From an uncultured Oscillibacter sp. (GTDB lineage: Bacteria > Bacillota > Clostridia > Oscillospirales > Oscillospiraceae), in contig URKI01000017.1 of assembly GCA_900548505.1 (NCBI GenBank), positions 1 to 43,744 on the forward strand: DNA of 43,744 nucleotides, given 5' to 3'. The notes beneath the pieces were generated by a model. The model had not been told where the DNA came from, searched no databases, and saw nothing but the letters and a program-made list of their open reading frames with translations. The position numbers and the translations under genes were made by a program. Shown here in pieces: positions 23,335 to 33,584 of the stretch; the first letter of the stretch is position 1, and the number at the start of each line of letters is the position of its first letter.

Positions 23335-24534
23335 ATGGCTGATTACAAAAGCGGAGATACCGCCAGTTGGGATTCCGAGCAGGTACGCCGCTCCCAGAGC
23401 AATTCGCCGGCGCGCCGCTCTCAAAGCGGAGGCTCCAGGCGCCGGACCCAGGATTCCCAGCCGCCCGCCAACCGGCGCAGAAGGAAGAAGCGGCACTTCA
23501 ATGTTGTGACGTATATTCTGTTCGTGCTGGTCACCTCCGCCATATTGGCAGGTGTGGGCTGGCTGCTGATCAACGACCTGTGCGCCTTCAACAAGGAGGA
23601 CATCACCGCCACCATCGAGGTCACCGCGGACGATACCATCGGCTCCATCGCCGACAAGCTCCATGACGCGGGGCTCATCGAGTACAAGTGGTTCTTCCGG
23701 CTCTTTGCCACCGTGGCTGACGCCAAGGACAAGATCGGTACCGGAACCTATGAGCTGAGTACCGAAATGGACTACCGTGCCCTGATCGTAGGTATGCACA
23801 ACTCCTCCGGCAACCTGAATTCCGATACGGTCCGTGTCACGATCCCTGAGGGCTACACGGTATCCCAGATCATCAAGCTGCTGGCGGAAAACGGCGTGAA
23901 CACCGAGGAGAACCTGCTGGAGGCCGCCAAGACCGCCACCTTCGATTACGACTATATCGACAACAACTCTGAGGACATCAGCCGCCTAGAGGGCTATCTC
24001 TTCCCGGATACCTATGACTTCTACCTCAACGAGAAGGCCTCCAGCGCCCTGAACCGTCTCATCAAGAACTTCAACAGCAAGCTGGACGAGGAGAAGCTGG
24101 CCCAGGCAGAGGCCCGGGGCTATGACCTGCAGGACATCATCACCATCGCGTCCCTGATCGAAAAGGAGACGGACGGCACCGACCAGGCCAACATCGCCTC
24201 GGTCATCTACAACCGTCTGGAGGGCCCCGGCGACAAGGGCGGCACCTACGGTATGCTGCAGATCGACGCATCGCTGCTGTACGCTCTGCCTGATCACACC
24301 GGCCCCATCACCAACGAGGATAAGCAGGTGGACTCCAAGTATAACCTCTACAAGTACGCAGGCCTGCCGCCCACGCCCATCGCCAATCCCGGTCTTGCCT
24401 CCATTGAGGCCGCACTTGACCCTGCGGACACCAATTATTACTATTACGCCCTGGGCAAGGACGGCAAGCATCACTTCTCCTCCACGCTGGCCGAGCACAA
24501 CGCGTTTTTGAACAGTGGTGACTATGCGGGATAA
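23335..24534 (+). CDS. mltG: Endolytic murein transglycosylase MltG
   Basis: 399-residue YceG-like enzyme that cuts nascent glycan strands at the membrane and so ends peptidoglycan polymerisation. A basic, disordered cytoplasmic N-terminus (about 58 residues, many Arg/Ser) precedes a transmembrane helix (YILFVLVTSAILAGVGWLLI), a LysM-like domain (IPEGYTVSQIIKLLAENGV) and the catalytic domain with LEGYLFPDTYDF, IITIASLIEKET (catalytic Glu), NRL, LQIDASLLYAL and YAGLPPTPIANPGLASIEAA. AGGAGG ribosome site upstream. It overlaps the next gene by 11 bases, so the two are cotranslated. Confidence 0.96.
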   Translation: MADYKSGDTASWDSEQVRRSQSNSPARRSQSGGSRRRTQDSQPPANRRRRKKRHFNVVTYILFVLVTSAILAGVGWLLINDLCAFNKEDITATIEVTADDTIGSIADKLHDAGLIEYKWFFRLFATVADAKDKIGTGTYELSTEMDYRALIVGMHNSSGNLNSDTVRVTIPEGYTVSQIIKLLAENGVNTEENLLEAAKTATFDYDYIDNNSEDISRLEGYLFPDTYDFYLNEKASSALNRLIKNFNSKLDEEKLAQAEARGYDLQDIITIASLIEKETDGTDQANIASVIYNRLEGPGDKGGTYGMLQIDASLLYALPDHTGPITNEDKQVDSKYNLYKYAGLPPTPIANPGLASIEAALDPADTNYYYYALGKDGKHHFSSTLAEHNAFLNSGDYAG

Positions 24535-25753
24535 ACGGAACAGACCGGAGCTGCTCGCTCCGGCAGGAGATATGGAACGGCTGAAAATGGCCGTGCTCTA
24601 CGGAGCCGATGCAGTGTATCTGGCCGGAACGGATTTCGGCATGCGCGCATTTGCGGGCAATTTCACCCCGGAGGAACTGCCGGAGGCGGTGGCGTTTGCC
24701 CACCGCCACGGCGTCCGGGTCCACTGCACCATCAATACCATGCCCCGCAACGAAGAGATCGCCCGCCTGCCGGAGCACCTGGAGCGCCTGGCAGACGCGG
24801 GGGTGGACGCGCTGATCGTGGCAGATCTGGGCGCATTCACCATGGCAGGGAAGTACGCCCCCCGGTGCCAGCGGCACATCTCCACCCAGGCAAGCATCTG
24901 CAACTATGAGACTGCCCGGGCCTGGTACGATCTTGGCGCCAGCCGGGTGATCCTGGCCCGGGAGCTGAGCCTTGACGAGATCCGCACCATCCGGGAAAAA
25001 ACGCCGGAGGATCTGGAGATCGAGGCGTTCGTCCACGGCGCCATGTGCGTGAGCTACTCCGGCCGGTGCCTGCTCTCCAACTACATGACCGGGCGGGATT
25101 CCAGCCGGGGCGCCTGTGCCCAGCCCTGCCGCTACCAGTACGCCCTGATGGAGGAAAAGCGCCCCGGCGAGTATTTCCCCATCGAGGAGGATGCCCAGGG
25201 CACTTACATCTTGAATTCCCGGGATATGTGCATGATCGACCACCTGGACGATCTGATGGACGCGGGACTTTCCAGCCTGAAGATCGAGGGGCGGGCCAAA
25301 TCCGCCTACTATGCAGCCATCATCACAGGCGCTTACCGCCACTGTCTGGATGCCGCGGCGGAAGGCCGCGCGCTGCCCCAGGCCTGGCGGGACGAGGTGG
25401 AGCATGTGAGCCACCGGCCCTATTCCACGGGCTTTTACTACGGCGAACCGGGACAGTATTACAACAATTCCCGCTATGTCAGAGAGTGGCAAGTGGTTGC
25501 GCTTGTCACTGATTGTGATGCTGAGGGCAATGCCACGCTCTCTTTGCGCAACAAATTCCGGGCAGGGGACACGGTGGAACTGGTGGGGCCGGACACGGCG
25601 CCGTTTTCCATGGTCGTCCCGCCCATGGTCGATGCCGAGGGTGCGCCCCTGGAGGAGCCCCGCACCCCGCAGATGGTCTTTCGCATGAAACTGCCGCGCA
25701 GCGTACCGGCCTATACACTGGTTCGCCACGCAGTGGAGCTATCCGCCAAATGA
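24524..25753 (+). CDS. trhP: U32 family protein, TrhP-like tRNA hydroxylation enzyme
   Basis: Formerly 'peptidase U32'; family members YegQ/TrhP and YrrN/YrrO make 5-hydroxyuridine at tRNA position 34 using prephenate. Signatures: RPELLAPAGDMERLKMAVLY, the collagenase-like U32 motif EAFVHGAMCVSYSGRCLLSN, the conserved Cys set in GACAQPCRYQY, and LSSLKIEGRAKSAYYAA, plus a C-terminal beta domain. In B. subtilis the mltG homologue yrrL is followed by trmR and yrrN/yrrO, so the mltG neighbour supports this role. Here no TrmR methyltransferase intervenes. The start is an ATG at 24524 inside mltG; GTG codons at 24515 and 24518 are alternatives. Confidence 0.85.
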   Translation: MRDKRNRPELLAPAGDMERLKMAVLYGADAVYLAGTDFGMRAFAGNFTPEELPEAVAFAHRHGVRVHCTINTMPRNEEIARLPEHLERLADAGVDALIVADLGAFTMAGKYAPRCQRHISTQASICNYETARAWYDLGASRVILARELSLDEIRTIREKTPEDLEIEAFVHGAMCVSYSGRCLLSNYMTGRDSSRGACAQPCRYQYALMEEKRPGEYFPIEEDAQGTYILNSRDMCMIDHLDDLMDAGLSSLKIEGRAKSAYYAAIITGAYRHCLDAAAEGRALPQAWRDEVEHVSHRPYSTGFYYGEPGQYYNNSRYVREWQVVALVTDCDAEGNATLSLRNKFRAGDTVELVGPDTAPFSMVVPPMVDAEGAPLEEPRTPQMVFRMKLPRSVPAYTLVRHAVELSAK

Positions 25754-25768
25754 GGAGAAAAGGTCACT

Positions 25769-27166
25769 ATGAACGCTGATGTTGTTATTGTTGGTGCCGG
25801 TCCTGCCGGTATTTTCACCGCCCTGGAAATGATCAAAAAGGGCAGCCGCCAGAAGATCGTCATGGTGGAAAAGGGACAGAGCGTGGAAAACCGCCACTGC
25901 CCCAAGGATAAGACGAAAAAGTGCATGAACTGCAAGCCCTACTGCCACATTACCACCGGTTTCTCCGGCGCAGGCGCCTTTTCCGACGGCAAGCTCTCGT
26001 TGAGCTATGAGGTGGGCGGCGACCTGCCCACGCTGATCGGTGAGGACCTGGCTCAGGAGACCATCAACTACGCCGATCAGATCTATCTGGAGTTCGGCGC
26101 CGACACTCATATCGAGGGCCTGGAGCATGAGGCTGAACGCAAGGAGATCCGTAAGCGGGCCATCCAAGCAGGCCTCAAGCTGGTGGACTGCCCCATCCGT
26201 CACATGGGCACCGAGCGTGCCCAGGCCATTTATCTTGGCATCGAGCGTTTCCTGCAGGAGCACGGTGTGGAGATGCTCTTCGGCTACGAGTGCAGCAACC
26301 TAATCCTGGAAAACGAGGTCTGCCGCGGCGTGTCCGTCTCTAATGGAAAAACAGATCTGGAGATCTACGCCAAGCACACCGTAGTGGCTACCGGCCGCCG
26401 CGGCGCAGACTGGCTGGAAAAGCTCTGCGCGGAGCATAACATCGCCCACGCTCCCGGCACCGTGGATATCGGCGTGCGGGTGGAGGTGCGCAACGAGATC
26501 ATGGAGACCGTCAACCGCGTGCTCTATGAATCCAAGCTGGTAGGCTATCCCAAGCCCTTCAAAAACAAGGTGCGTACCTTCTGCCAGAACCCCGGCGGCT
26601 TTGTCAGCCAGGAGAACTACGACAACGATCTGGCGGTGGTGAACGGCCACTCCTACAAGGATCTCAAGACCGACAACACCAACCTGGCCATTCTCTGCTC
26701 CCATAACTTCTCCGTGCCTTTCAATCAGCCCATCGCCTACGCCCAGAAGGTGGGCGAGCTGACCAACATGCTGGCCAACGGCCACATTCTGGTGCAGCGG
26801 TTTGGCGACATTCTGGACGGCAAGCGCACCTGGCAGAAAGAGCTGGCCCAGTCCAACCTGCGGCCCACGCTGCCCGATGCCGTGGCCGGCGACATCACCG
26901 CCGCCATGCCGTACCGCGCCATGATCAACATCATCAACTTCATCCAGGCCATGGACTGCGTGGTGCCCGGCTTTGCCTCTCAGGAGACACTGCTGTACTC
27001 TCCCGAGCTGAAGTTCTACTCCAACCGGGTGAAGATGGACACTGATTTCAATACCAGTCTCCAGGGACTCCACTGCCTGGGCGACAGCTCCGGCTGGACC
27101 CGCGGCCTCATGATGGCCTCCGTCATGGGCACTCTGATGGGCCGCAAGATTGCCGAAGAGGGCTGA
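25769..27166 (+). CDS. FAD-dependent oxidoreductase-like protein (COG2509 type)
   Basis: 465-residue flavoprotein. The N-terminal dinucleotide fold is clear (VVIVGAGPAGIFTALEMIKK, with Glu of MVEKGQ binding the ribose). A four-Cys segment follows (CPKDKTKKCMNCKPYC, residues about 38-53) and GFSGAGAFSDGKLSL, both characteristic of this group of uncharacterised FAD-dependent proteins. The C-terminal GLHCLGDSSGWTRGLMMASV is the conserved second FAD contact. It begins 15 bases after the U32 gene, with GAGGAGAAAAGG upstream, so it likely belongs to that operon; a link with tRNA modification is only suggested by position. Confidence 0.88.
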   Translation: MNADVVIVGAGPAGIFTALEMIKKGSRQKIVMVEKGQSVENRHCPKDKTKKCMNCKPYCHITTGFSGAGAFSDGKLSLSYEVGGDLPTLIGEDLAQETINYADQIYLEFGADTHIEGLEHEAERKEIRKRAIQAGLKLVDCPIRHMGTERAQAIYLGIERFLQEHGVEMLFGYECSNLILENEVCRGVSVSNGKTDLEIYAKHTVVATGRRGADWLEKLCAEHNIAHAPGTVDIGVRVEVRNEIMETVNRVLYESKLVGYPKPFKNKVRTFCQNPGGFVSQENYDNDLAVVNGHSYKDLKTDNTNLAILCSHNFSVPFNQPIAYAQKVGELTNMLANGHILVQRFGDILDGKRTWQKELAQSNLRPTLPDAVAGDITAAMPYRAMINIINFIQAMDCVVPGFASQETLLYSPELKFYSNRVKMDTDFNTSLQGLHCLGDSSGWTRGLMMASVMGTLMGRKIAEEG

Positions 27167-27180
27167 GTGATATTCAAAAG

Positions 27181-27212
27181 GGTGCCGGAGCAAAGACTCC
27201 GGCACCTTTTTT
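27181..27212 (+). terminator. Terminator after FAD-dependent protein gene
   Basis: A 10-bp stem GGTGCCGGAG / CTCCGGCACC with loop CAAAGA and six T. Confidence 0.92.
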
Positions 27213-27342
27213 GCCATCTGAACCTCCGTTCGGCAGGCCGCAACCGCGGGTTGACAACATTCCATCCTGTGCGTTCTTGTCACAGCCATCTAAAACGGGT
27301 ATCATCGTGAGGTAGTCCAAGAGAAAGCGAGTGTACCAAACT

Positions 27343-27975
27343 ATGCAGTTTCATGAAAAACTGACCGAGCTGAGGCGGAAGGCGGGACTCTCCCAGGAGC
27401 AGTTGGCAGATCAGCTGGGCGTCACCCGGCAGTCCGTCAGCAAATGGGAGTCCGGCACAGCCATGCCGGAGCTGGGAAAGCTCATCGCTTTGTCGGAGCT
27501 GTTCGGCGTCAGCATCGACTATCTGGTGAAAGAAAACCAAACCTCTGATCCGCGCCCAGCAGGGGAAGGGGACAGCTGCTCCGCCCGGGTGGAGGAAAAG
27601 CTGGACCTGTTGGCCCGGGATTACCGGCGCAGCTTCGGGCCGGTCTATCAATATACCAGCCGGCGCACGTTGCTGGGGCTGCCCCTGGTCAGCATCCGGT
27701 TCGGGCACGACCGGCATCCCACCCGGTATAATACCGCCGTGGGCGTGGTGGCGATCGGAAATTTTTCCGTGGGCATCCTCAGCGTGGGACTCATTTCCAC
27801 CGGAGTGGTGAGCATGGGTATGATCGCTATGGGCCTTGCGGCGGCAGGTATGGTCTCCATCGGCGGGGCAGCCATCGGCCTCAGTGCCCTGGGGATCTGG
27901 AGTTACGGTGTCTCGGCGCTCGGGTGGAAGTCGGCGGCAGGCATCGCGGCCCTATCGGGAGACCAACTGCCCTGA
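27343..27975 (+). CDS. XRE family regulator with 13-fold hydrophobic pentad repeat
   Basis: 210-residue protein. The N-terminus is a Cro/CI-type helix-turn-helix (LTELRRKAGLSQEQLADQLG, VTRQSVSKWESGTAMPELGK, ALSELFGVSIDYL). A linker of about 60 residues follows. Bases 27730-27924 then encode 13 consecutive pentads of form xx(S/A)xG (NTAVG VVAIG NFSVG ILSVG and so on to VSALG), with only one repeat holding a bulky polar residue. Such a repeat should form a hydrophobic solenoid or membrane-associated beta/helix structure. ATG at 27343 gives the usual HTH start; the GTG at 27331 is possible. No strong ribosome site. Upstream I see TTGACA at 27252-27257 but no good -10. Confidence 0.85.
   Translation: MQFHEKLTELRRKAGLSQEQLADQLGVTRQSVSKWESGTAMPELGKLIALSELFGVSIDYLVKENQTSDPRPAGEGDSCSARVEEKLDLLARDYRRSFGPVYQYTSRRTLLGLPLVSIRFGHDRHPTRYNTAVGVVAIGNFSVGILSVGLISTGVVSMGMIAMGLAAAGMVSIGGAAIGLSALGIWSYGVSALGWKSAAGIAALSGDQLP
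27730..27924 (+). repeat. Thirteen tandem pentad codons (15-bp period) inside the XRE gene
   Basis: The reading frame has Gly at every fifth residue for 65 residues, always preceded two positions earlier by Ser or Ala. The DNA itself is degenerate, so selection acts on the protein repeat rather than on recent duplication. Confidence 0.9.
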
Positions 27976-27992
27976 CATGTTCCGATTTTTTG

Positions 27993-28031
27993 AAATAAAA
28001 AAGAGACGGCTGAGCCGTCTCTTTTTTATTT
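27993..28031 (+). terminator. Bidirectional terminator between XRE and DUF5662 genes
   Basis: An 18-bp perfect stem AAATAAAAAAGAGACGGC / GCCGTCTCTTTTTTATTT with a TGA loop. It includes the stop codon of the convergent DUF5662 gene. Confidence 0.92.
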
Positions 28032-28568
28032 CTTTCCCAGGACCTCACGGCGGATATAGGCAAAAGCCGCGTCCTCGCCCTCATCCCGCAGCGTGCGGAG
28101 CATCGCCTCCAGCAGCGCGGCGGTTGCAGGGTGGAGCAGCAGCCGCTTTTTCTGTCCCCGCAGGAAAAACGCGTAGGGGTCGCCCGGATCGAACTGGTCT
28201 CCCCGGTAGACCTTGCTGGCGGCCAGCCGGTCACAGAACATCTCCGCCACATACTTTCGCGGCATCTCCACGCCGGAGATGCCCTCGCCGCTGAGGCTGT
28301 AGTCCGTCCAGTATTCAAAGTGGTGGCGGTTGCGCCCCTTGTGGTGCATCCAGGAGGCGCTGTAGCCCCACGCCTTGCGCTGAGCATCGTTGGGACTGTG
28401 GTCCCCCTGGAAATATTTCACCCCCGCCCAGAACTCTACGGGGGAGTACTTGGAAAGATCGTGGGTCAGGCCCTGCCAATACAGGCCCAGCCGAAAGCAG
28501 TATTTCCGCACCAGCGCCCGGTGGCGGTGTACGGTCTTCAAATGCGCCCAAAAATGCAACTCGGTCAC
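28026..28568 (-). CDS. DUF5662 family protein
   Basis: 180-residue protein with conserved blocks GLYWQGLTHDLSKYSPVEFW, GVKYFQGDHSPNDAQRKAWG, WMHHKGRNRHHFEYWTDYSL and FFLRGQKKRLLLHP, which I associate with DUF5662. Several His and Asp residues (HDLSKYS, HHKGRNRHH) suggest a metal-dependent hydrolase of HD-like type, but no activity is established. The start is a GTG at 28566-28568 with only a weak ribosome site; a TATACT -10 lies 26 bases upstream, so the leader is very short. Monocistronic. Confidence 0.8.
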   Translation of the reverse strand: MTELHFWAHLKTVHRHRALVRKYCFRLGLYWQGLTHDLSKYSPVEFWAGVKYFQGDHSPNDAQRKAWGYSASWMHHKGRNRHHFEYWTDYSLSGEGISGVEMPRKYVAEMFCDRLAASKVYRGDQFDPGDPYAFFLRGQKKRLLLHPATAALLEAMLRTLRDEGEDAAFAYIRREVLGKK

Positions 28569-28676
28569 CTCGAAATCGGTTTTGCTTTTTCAGTATAGCA
28601 CATAGGATGGAAAAAAACGAGATGGTTTTCGTATGGAATCTCATGCTCCGGCCAAACTAGGCGGGAGGTGTTGTGT

Positions 28677-29108
28677 TTGGAGAGGGGAATTTTCCGCTGT
28701 CCGCCCCAGTGGCTGCCGTTTCTTCCACCCCAGGTCCGCTGTCCATCCCCGCAGGAGCTGCCGCTCTCCCGCTGGGCGCTGCTGGCCCTGACGCCGGAAG
28801 GGGCCCGTGCTGCCGACGGCGTGCAGCTTCGCTGCAAATGCCTGCTGGTACCGGGGGACTGCCCGGTACGCACCACGGCGCCATTCGTCATCTCCTATGG
28901 GCTTTCCGCCCGGGACAGTCTGACACTCTCCGGCGTGCGCCAGCCGGTATTGTGCATCCAGCGGACGCTGCCGGGACCGGACGGGGCACTGCTGGAGCCA
29001 CAGGAGATCCCGCTTGGGGAGCTTCCCGGCCCGCCGGAGGCACTGCTGGGACTTTTGGGACTTCGCCTGTTGCTGATGCCACTGACAAAGGCGCTGTTCC
29101 TGGAGTAG
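28677..29108 (+). CDS. Hypothetical protein of about 143 residues
   Basis: I do not recognise a family. A GGGAGG site (28663-28668) sits eight bases before a TTG at 28677; the GTG at 28668 overlaps that site and is less likely. Codon use matches the neighbours (mostly G/C third positions), which argues for a real gene. The protein is rich in Pro and Leu, has four Cys in its first two-thirds (in RCPP, VRCPS, RCKC), has no signal peptide, and ends in a hydrophobic helix (GLLGLRLLLMPLTKALFLE). It is followed within 30 bases by a small membrane protein gene. Confidence 0.55.
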   Translation: MERGIFRCPPQWLPFLPPQVRCPSPQELPLSRWALLALTPEGARAADGVQLRCKCLLVPGDCPVRTTAPFVISYGLSARDSLTLSGVRQPVLCIQRTLPGPDGALLEPQEIPLGELPGPPEALLGLLGLRLLLMPLTKALFLE

Positions 29109-29133
29109 CATATACTCCAAAGAGGTGAGAAGG

Positions 29134-29325
29134 ATGAACTGGTACGAGGCAGTCTTCCTGCTGTTTCTGGCAGCGGGACTTTGGGGGATCTACCGGGTAT
29201 TCTACCGAAAGGCCGGCGGCCCGACCTATTGCGTCTGCTGCGGGAAGTGCACCGCCACAGGCGTGTGTATCCTCACAGGCAGGCCCGTGCCGGATCCGGG
29301 CGAAAAAGAGAACGAATCTTCTTGA
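29134..29325 (+). CDS. Small membrane protein with cysteine cluster
   Basis: 63-residue protein: one N-terminal transmembrane helix (MNWYEAVFLLFLAAGLWGIY), then a juxtamembrane cysteine cluster CVCCGKCTATGVC, pattern CxCCx2Cx5C, then a short acidic tail. The cluster suits zinc or Fe-S binding. ATG at 29134 follows AAAGAGGTGA; the stop codon overlaps the -35 element of the alaS promoter. I know no named family. It follows the hypothetical protein gene closely and is probably cotranscribed with it. Confidence 0.65.
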   Translation: MNWYEAVFLLFLAAGLWGIYRVFYRKAGGPTYCVCCGKCTATGVCILTGRPVPDPGEKENESS

Positions 29326-29349
29326 CAAACCAGGCAAAAAGGATATAAT
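29322..29349 (+). promoter_or_regulatory. alaS: Promoter of the alaS T-box transcript
   Basis: TTGACA (29322-29327), 16-bp spacer, TATAAT (29344-29349), both hexamers perfect. Transcription should begin near 29356. Confidence 0.85.
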
Positions 29350-29355
29350 GTCTTT

Positions 29356-29590
29356 GTCATAAAGAGAAAATCGCCATGACAAAGCCAGCACTGCGAAACA
29401 GGCCAAGCGAGAGGGGAGACGGTGCAAGCCCCTTGCCCATGCCGCTGTGCAGCCACTTTGGAGCAGTCCGCGAGGAGCGGAACGGTTCATCCCCGTTACC
29501 GGATGGCTAAGATGTCCCCGCAAGGGGAATAATTAGGGTGGTACCGTGAAGCTGCGCCTTCGCCCCTAAACCGGGGCGGAGGCTTTTTTA
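29356..29590 (+). promoter_or_regulatory. T-box riboswitch (alanine) upstream of alaS
   Basis: Leader RNA sensing uncharged tRNA-Ala. The T-box consensus AGGGTGGTACCGTG is at 29535-29548, and is followed by an intrinsic terminator (29556-29589). The purine-rich distal Stem I region (GCGAGAGGGG) is near 29407. The best specifier candidate is GCC at 29452-29454, followed by ACTTTGGAGC as is common in these leaders. Uncharged tRNA-Ala would stabilise the antiterminator and allow read-through into alaS. Confidence 0.92.
29556..29589 (+). terminator. T-box regulated terminator
   Basis: Stem GCCTTCGCCCC / GGGGCGGAGGC with loop TAAACC and a T run; it competes with the antiterminator that contains the T-box sequence. 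Confidence 0.9.
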
Positions 29591-29659
29591 TTGCTTCTGT
29601 CGCCGCCTGATCCCATGTATGCAAGAAATACCATCAACATATCTGAGGAGGAAGAAACC

Positions 29660-32302
<2,643 letters not shown>

Positions 32303-32313
32303 GGTGTTACAGT

Positions 32314-32351
32314 GTCCCGGCAGGGGAGAGACATCTCCCTGCCGGGCATTG
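32314..32351 (+). terminator. Hairpin after alaS without a strong U tract
   Basis: A 10- to 11-bp stem CCCGGCAGGG / CTCCCTGCCGGG around AGAGACAT, followed by CATTGTTCC. It probably attenuates rather than fully stops transcription into the next gene. Confidence 0.5.
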
Positions 32352-32374
32352 TTCCAGCTGTGAAAGGAGCTGCC

Positions 32375-32965
32375 ATGTCTTCCCGCGAAGATGCAAAGAC
32401 CTTCCTGGCTCTGCCCATGGACTTTTCTGCCATTGAGCTGGAGCCCTGCCCCGACGCAGAGCCGTACTTCTGCACGCCGGCAGGCGCCGAGATCATCGGC
32501 TGGCTCAATGGTACCCATTTCATCCTCCTGCCGGGGGACGAGACCGTGTACTGCGTGGAGCCCGGGCTGGGGGAGGAGGGGACGTTCGTCCTGCCGGTGG
32601 GCCGGGATTTCCGGGAATTTCTCTCCTACCTGCTCTACTGCAAATGTACCAGTCCCATTTCGCAGATCTTCATGCTGGATAAACCGGAATTCCGGCACCT
32701 GCTCCAAGAGAATGCCCAAGACACCTGGCCGGGGTGCGAGGAGACGTTCCGCAGCCGGGACCGGGCTCTGGCGCTGCTGGCTGAGACGTTCGGCATCCAG
32801 CCCCAGGACCCCTATGCGGCGGTCAGGGCCATACAGGCCGCGTTTGACCCGTCGGCGCTGGTGTTTTCCGACGAATATTACGATATGCTGGGATTGGAAA
32901 ATCCCCGCGCTTCGGAGGAGCAGACCGAGCGCTGTGCCCCGGCCGATCTAGAACATTTTTCCTGA
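32375..32965 (+). CDS. Hypothetical protein, possibly SUKH-like fold
   Basis: 196-residue cytoplasmic protein of a kind I have seen in clostridial genomes but cannot name. Layout: MSSREDAKTFLALPMDFSAI, a central block AEIIGWLNGTHFILLPGDET and YCVEPGLGEEGTFVLPVGRD, then FREFLSYLLYCKCTSPISQI, an aromatic Trp/Phe-rich pattern loosely like SMI1/KNR4 (SUKH) proteins, and a helical C-terminus. ATG at 32375 follows AAAGGAG at six bases. It sits between alaS and the DUF4250 gene and is probably read from the alaS transcript. The fold guess is weak. Confidence 0.7.
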   Translation: MSSREDAKTFLALPMDFSAIELEPCPDAEPYFCTPAGAEIIGWLNGTHFILLPGDETVYCVEPGLGEEGTFVLPVGRDFREFLSYLLYCKCTSPISQIFMLDKPEFRHLLQENAQDTWPGCEETFRSRDRALALLAETFGIQPQDPYAAVRAIQAAFDPSALVFSDEYYDMLGLENPRASEEQTERCAPADLEHFS

Positions 32966-32983
32966 ACCAGGGAGGACAAAGCC

Positions 32984-33157
32984 ATGCTTCCTCAGGACCC
33001 TTATATTCTTCTGAGCTTCGTCAATACCAAGCTCCGGGATGAATACGAAAGCCTCGAATCTCTCTGCGCAGCGCTGGACGCGGATGAATCCGCTCTGCGT
33101 CAGACGCTGGCGGGACTTGACTATCGCTACGATCCCGTTCATAATCAGTTTATCTGA
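32984..33157 (+). CDS. DUF4250 domain protein
   Basis: 57-residue protein, too short for many gene callers. It starts MLPQDPYILLSFVNTKLRDE and ends DYRYDPVHNQFI, the hallmark of DUF4250, a small Firmicutes and Fusobacteria family of unknown function. A GGGAGGA ribosome site lies seven bases or so before ATG, 18 bases after the preceding stop. Its helix pattern (YESLESLCAALDADESALRQ) resembles a small winged or three-helix DNA-binding unit, but no role is established. Confidence 0.88.
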   Translation: MLPQDPYILLSFVNTKLRDEYESLESLCAALDADESALRQTLAGLDYRYDPVHNQFI

Positions 33158-33186
33158 ATGTCCCAACAAAGGAGGTCCGTATACAA

Positions 33187-33525
33187 ATGTCCGATTGCTT
33201 ATTCTGTAAGATCGCGGCAGGGGAGATCCCCAGCAGCAAGGTCTACGAGGACGACGTCTGCTATGCATTCAACGACATCGCACCTCAGGCTCCTACCCAT
33301 TTTCTGGTGATCCCCAAGGCCCACATCGACTCTGTAGCCCAGGTGAACGGTGACAACAGCGCCGTGGTTGCCCATATGTTCGAGGTCATCGCCAAGGTGG
33401 CCAAGGAGCAGGGACTGGAGAGCTACCGGGTCGTCTCCAACATCGGCGAGCAGGCAGGGCAGAGCGTGATGCATCTGCATTTCCATGTGCTCTCCGGCCG
33501 GGATATGACCTGGCCTCCGGGCTGA
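33187..33525 (+). CDS. HIT-family nucleotide hydrolase (HinT-like)
   Basis: 112-residue histidine-triad protein. The N-terminus has the zinc-type CLFCKIAAGEIPSSKVYED block and the triad HLHFHVL (His-x-His-x-His) near residue 100, inside GQSVMHLHFHVLSGRDMTWP, just as in HinT purine nucleoside phosphoramidases. A middle block APTHFLVIPKAHIDSV is also typical. Ribosome site AAAGGAGG upstream. Last gene of the alaS group; followed by a strong terminator. Confidence 0.95.
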   Translation: MSDCLFCKIAAGEIPSSKVYEDDVCYAFNDIAPQAPTHFLVIPKAHIDSVAQVNGDNSAVVAHMFEVIAKVAKEQGLESYRVVSNIGEQAGQSVMHLHFHVLSGRDMTWPPG

Positions 33526-33528
33526 TCT

Positions 33529-33572
33529 GAAAAAAGAAGCAGCTCCGACGCGATCGCGTCGGAGCTGCTTTT
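33529..33572 (+). terminator. Bidirectional terminator formed by a 34-base perfect palindrome
   Basis: Bases 33537-33570 are their own reverse complement (AAGCAGCTCCGACGCGA and its mirror), with A and T runs outside. It lies between the HIT gene and the convergent symporter gene and can act both ways. Confidence 0.9.
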
Positions 33573-33584
33573 ATCATGAATACA

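Noticed and set aside
24308..25729. 473-residue minus-strand frame opposite the U32 gene
   Set aside because: Shadow; U32 cysteine motifs and synteny with mltG fix the plus strand as coding.
27252..27342. Full promoter for the XRE pentad gene
   Set aside because: TTGACA at 27252-27257 is perfect but no acceptable -10 occurs 16-18 bp later, so I did not list it.
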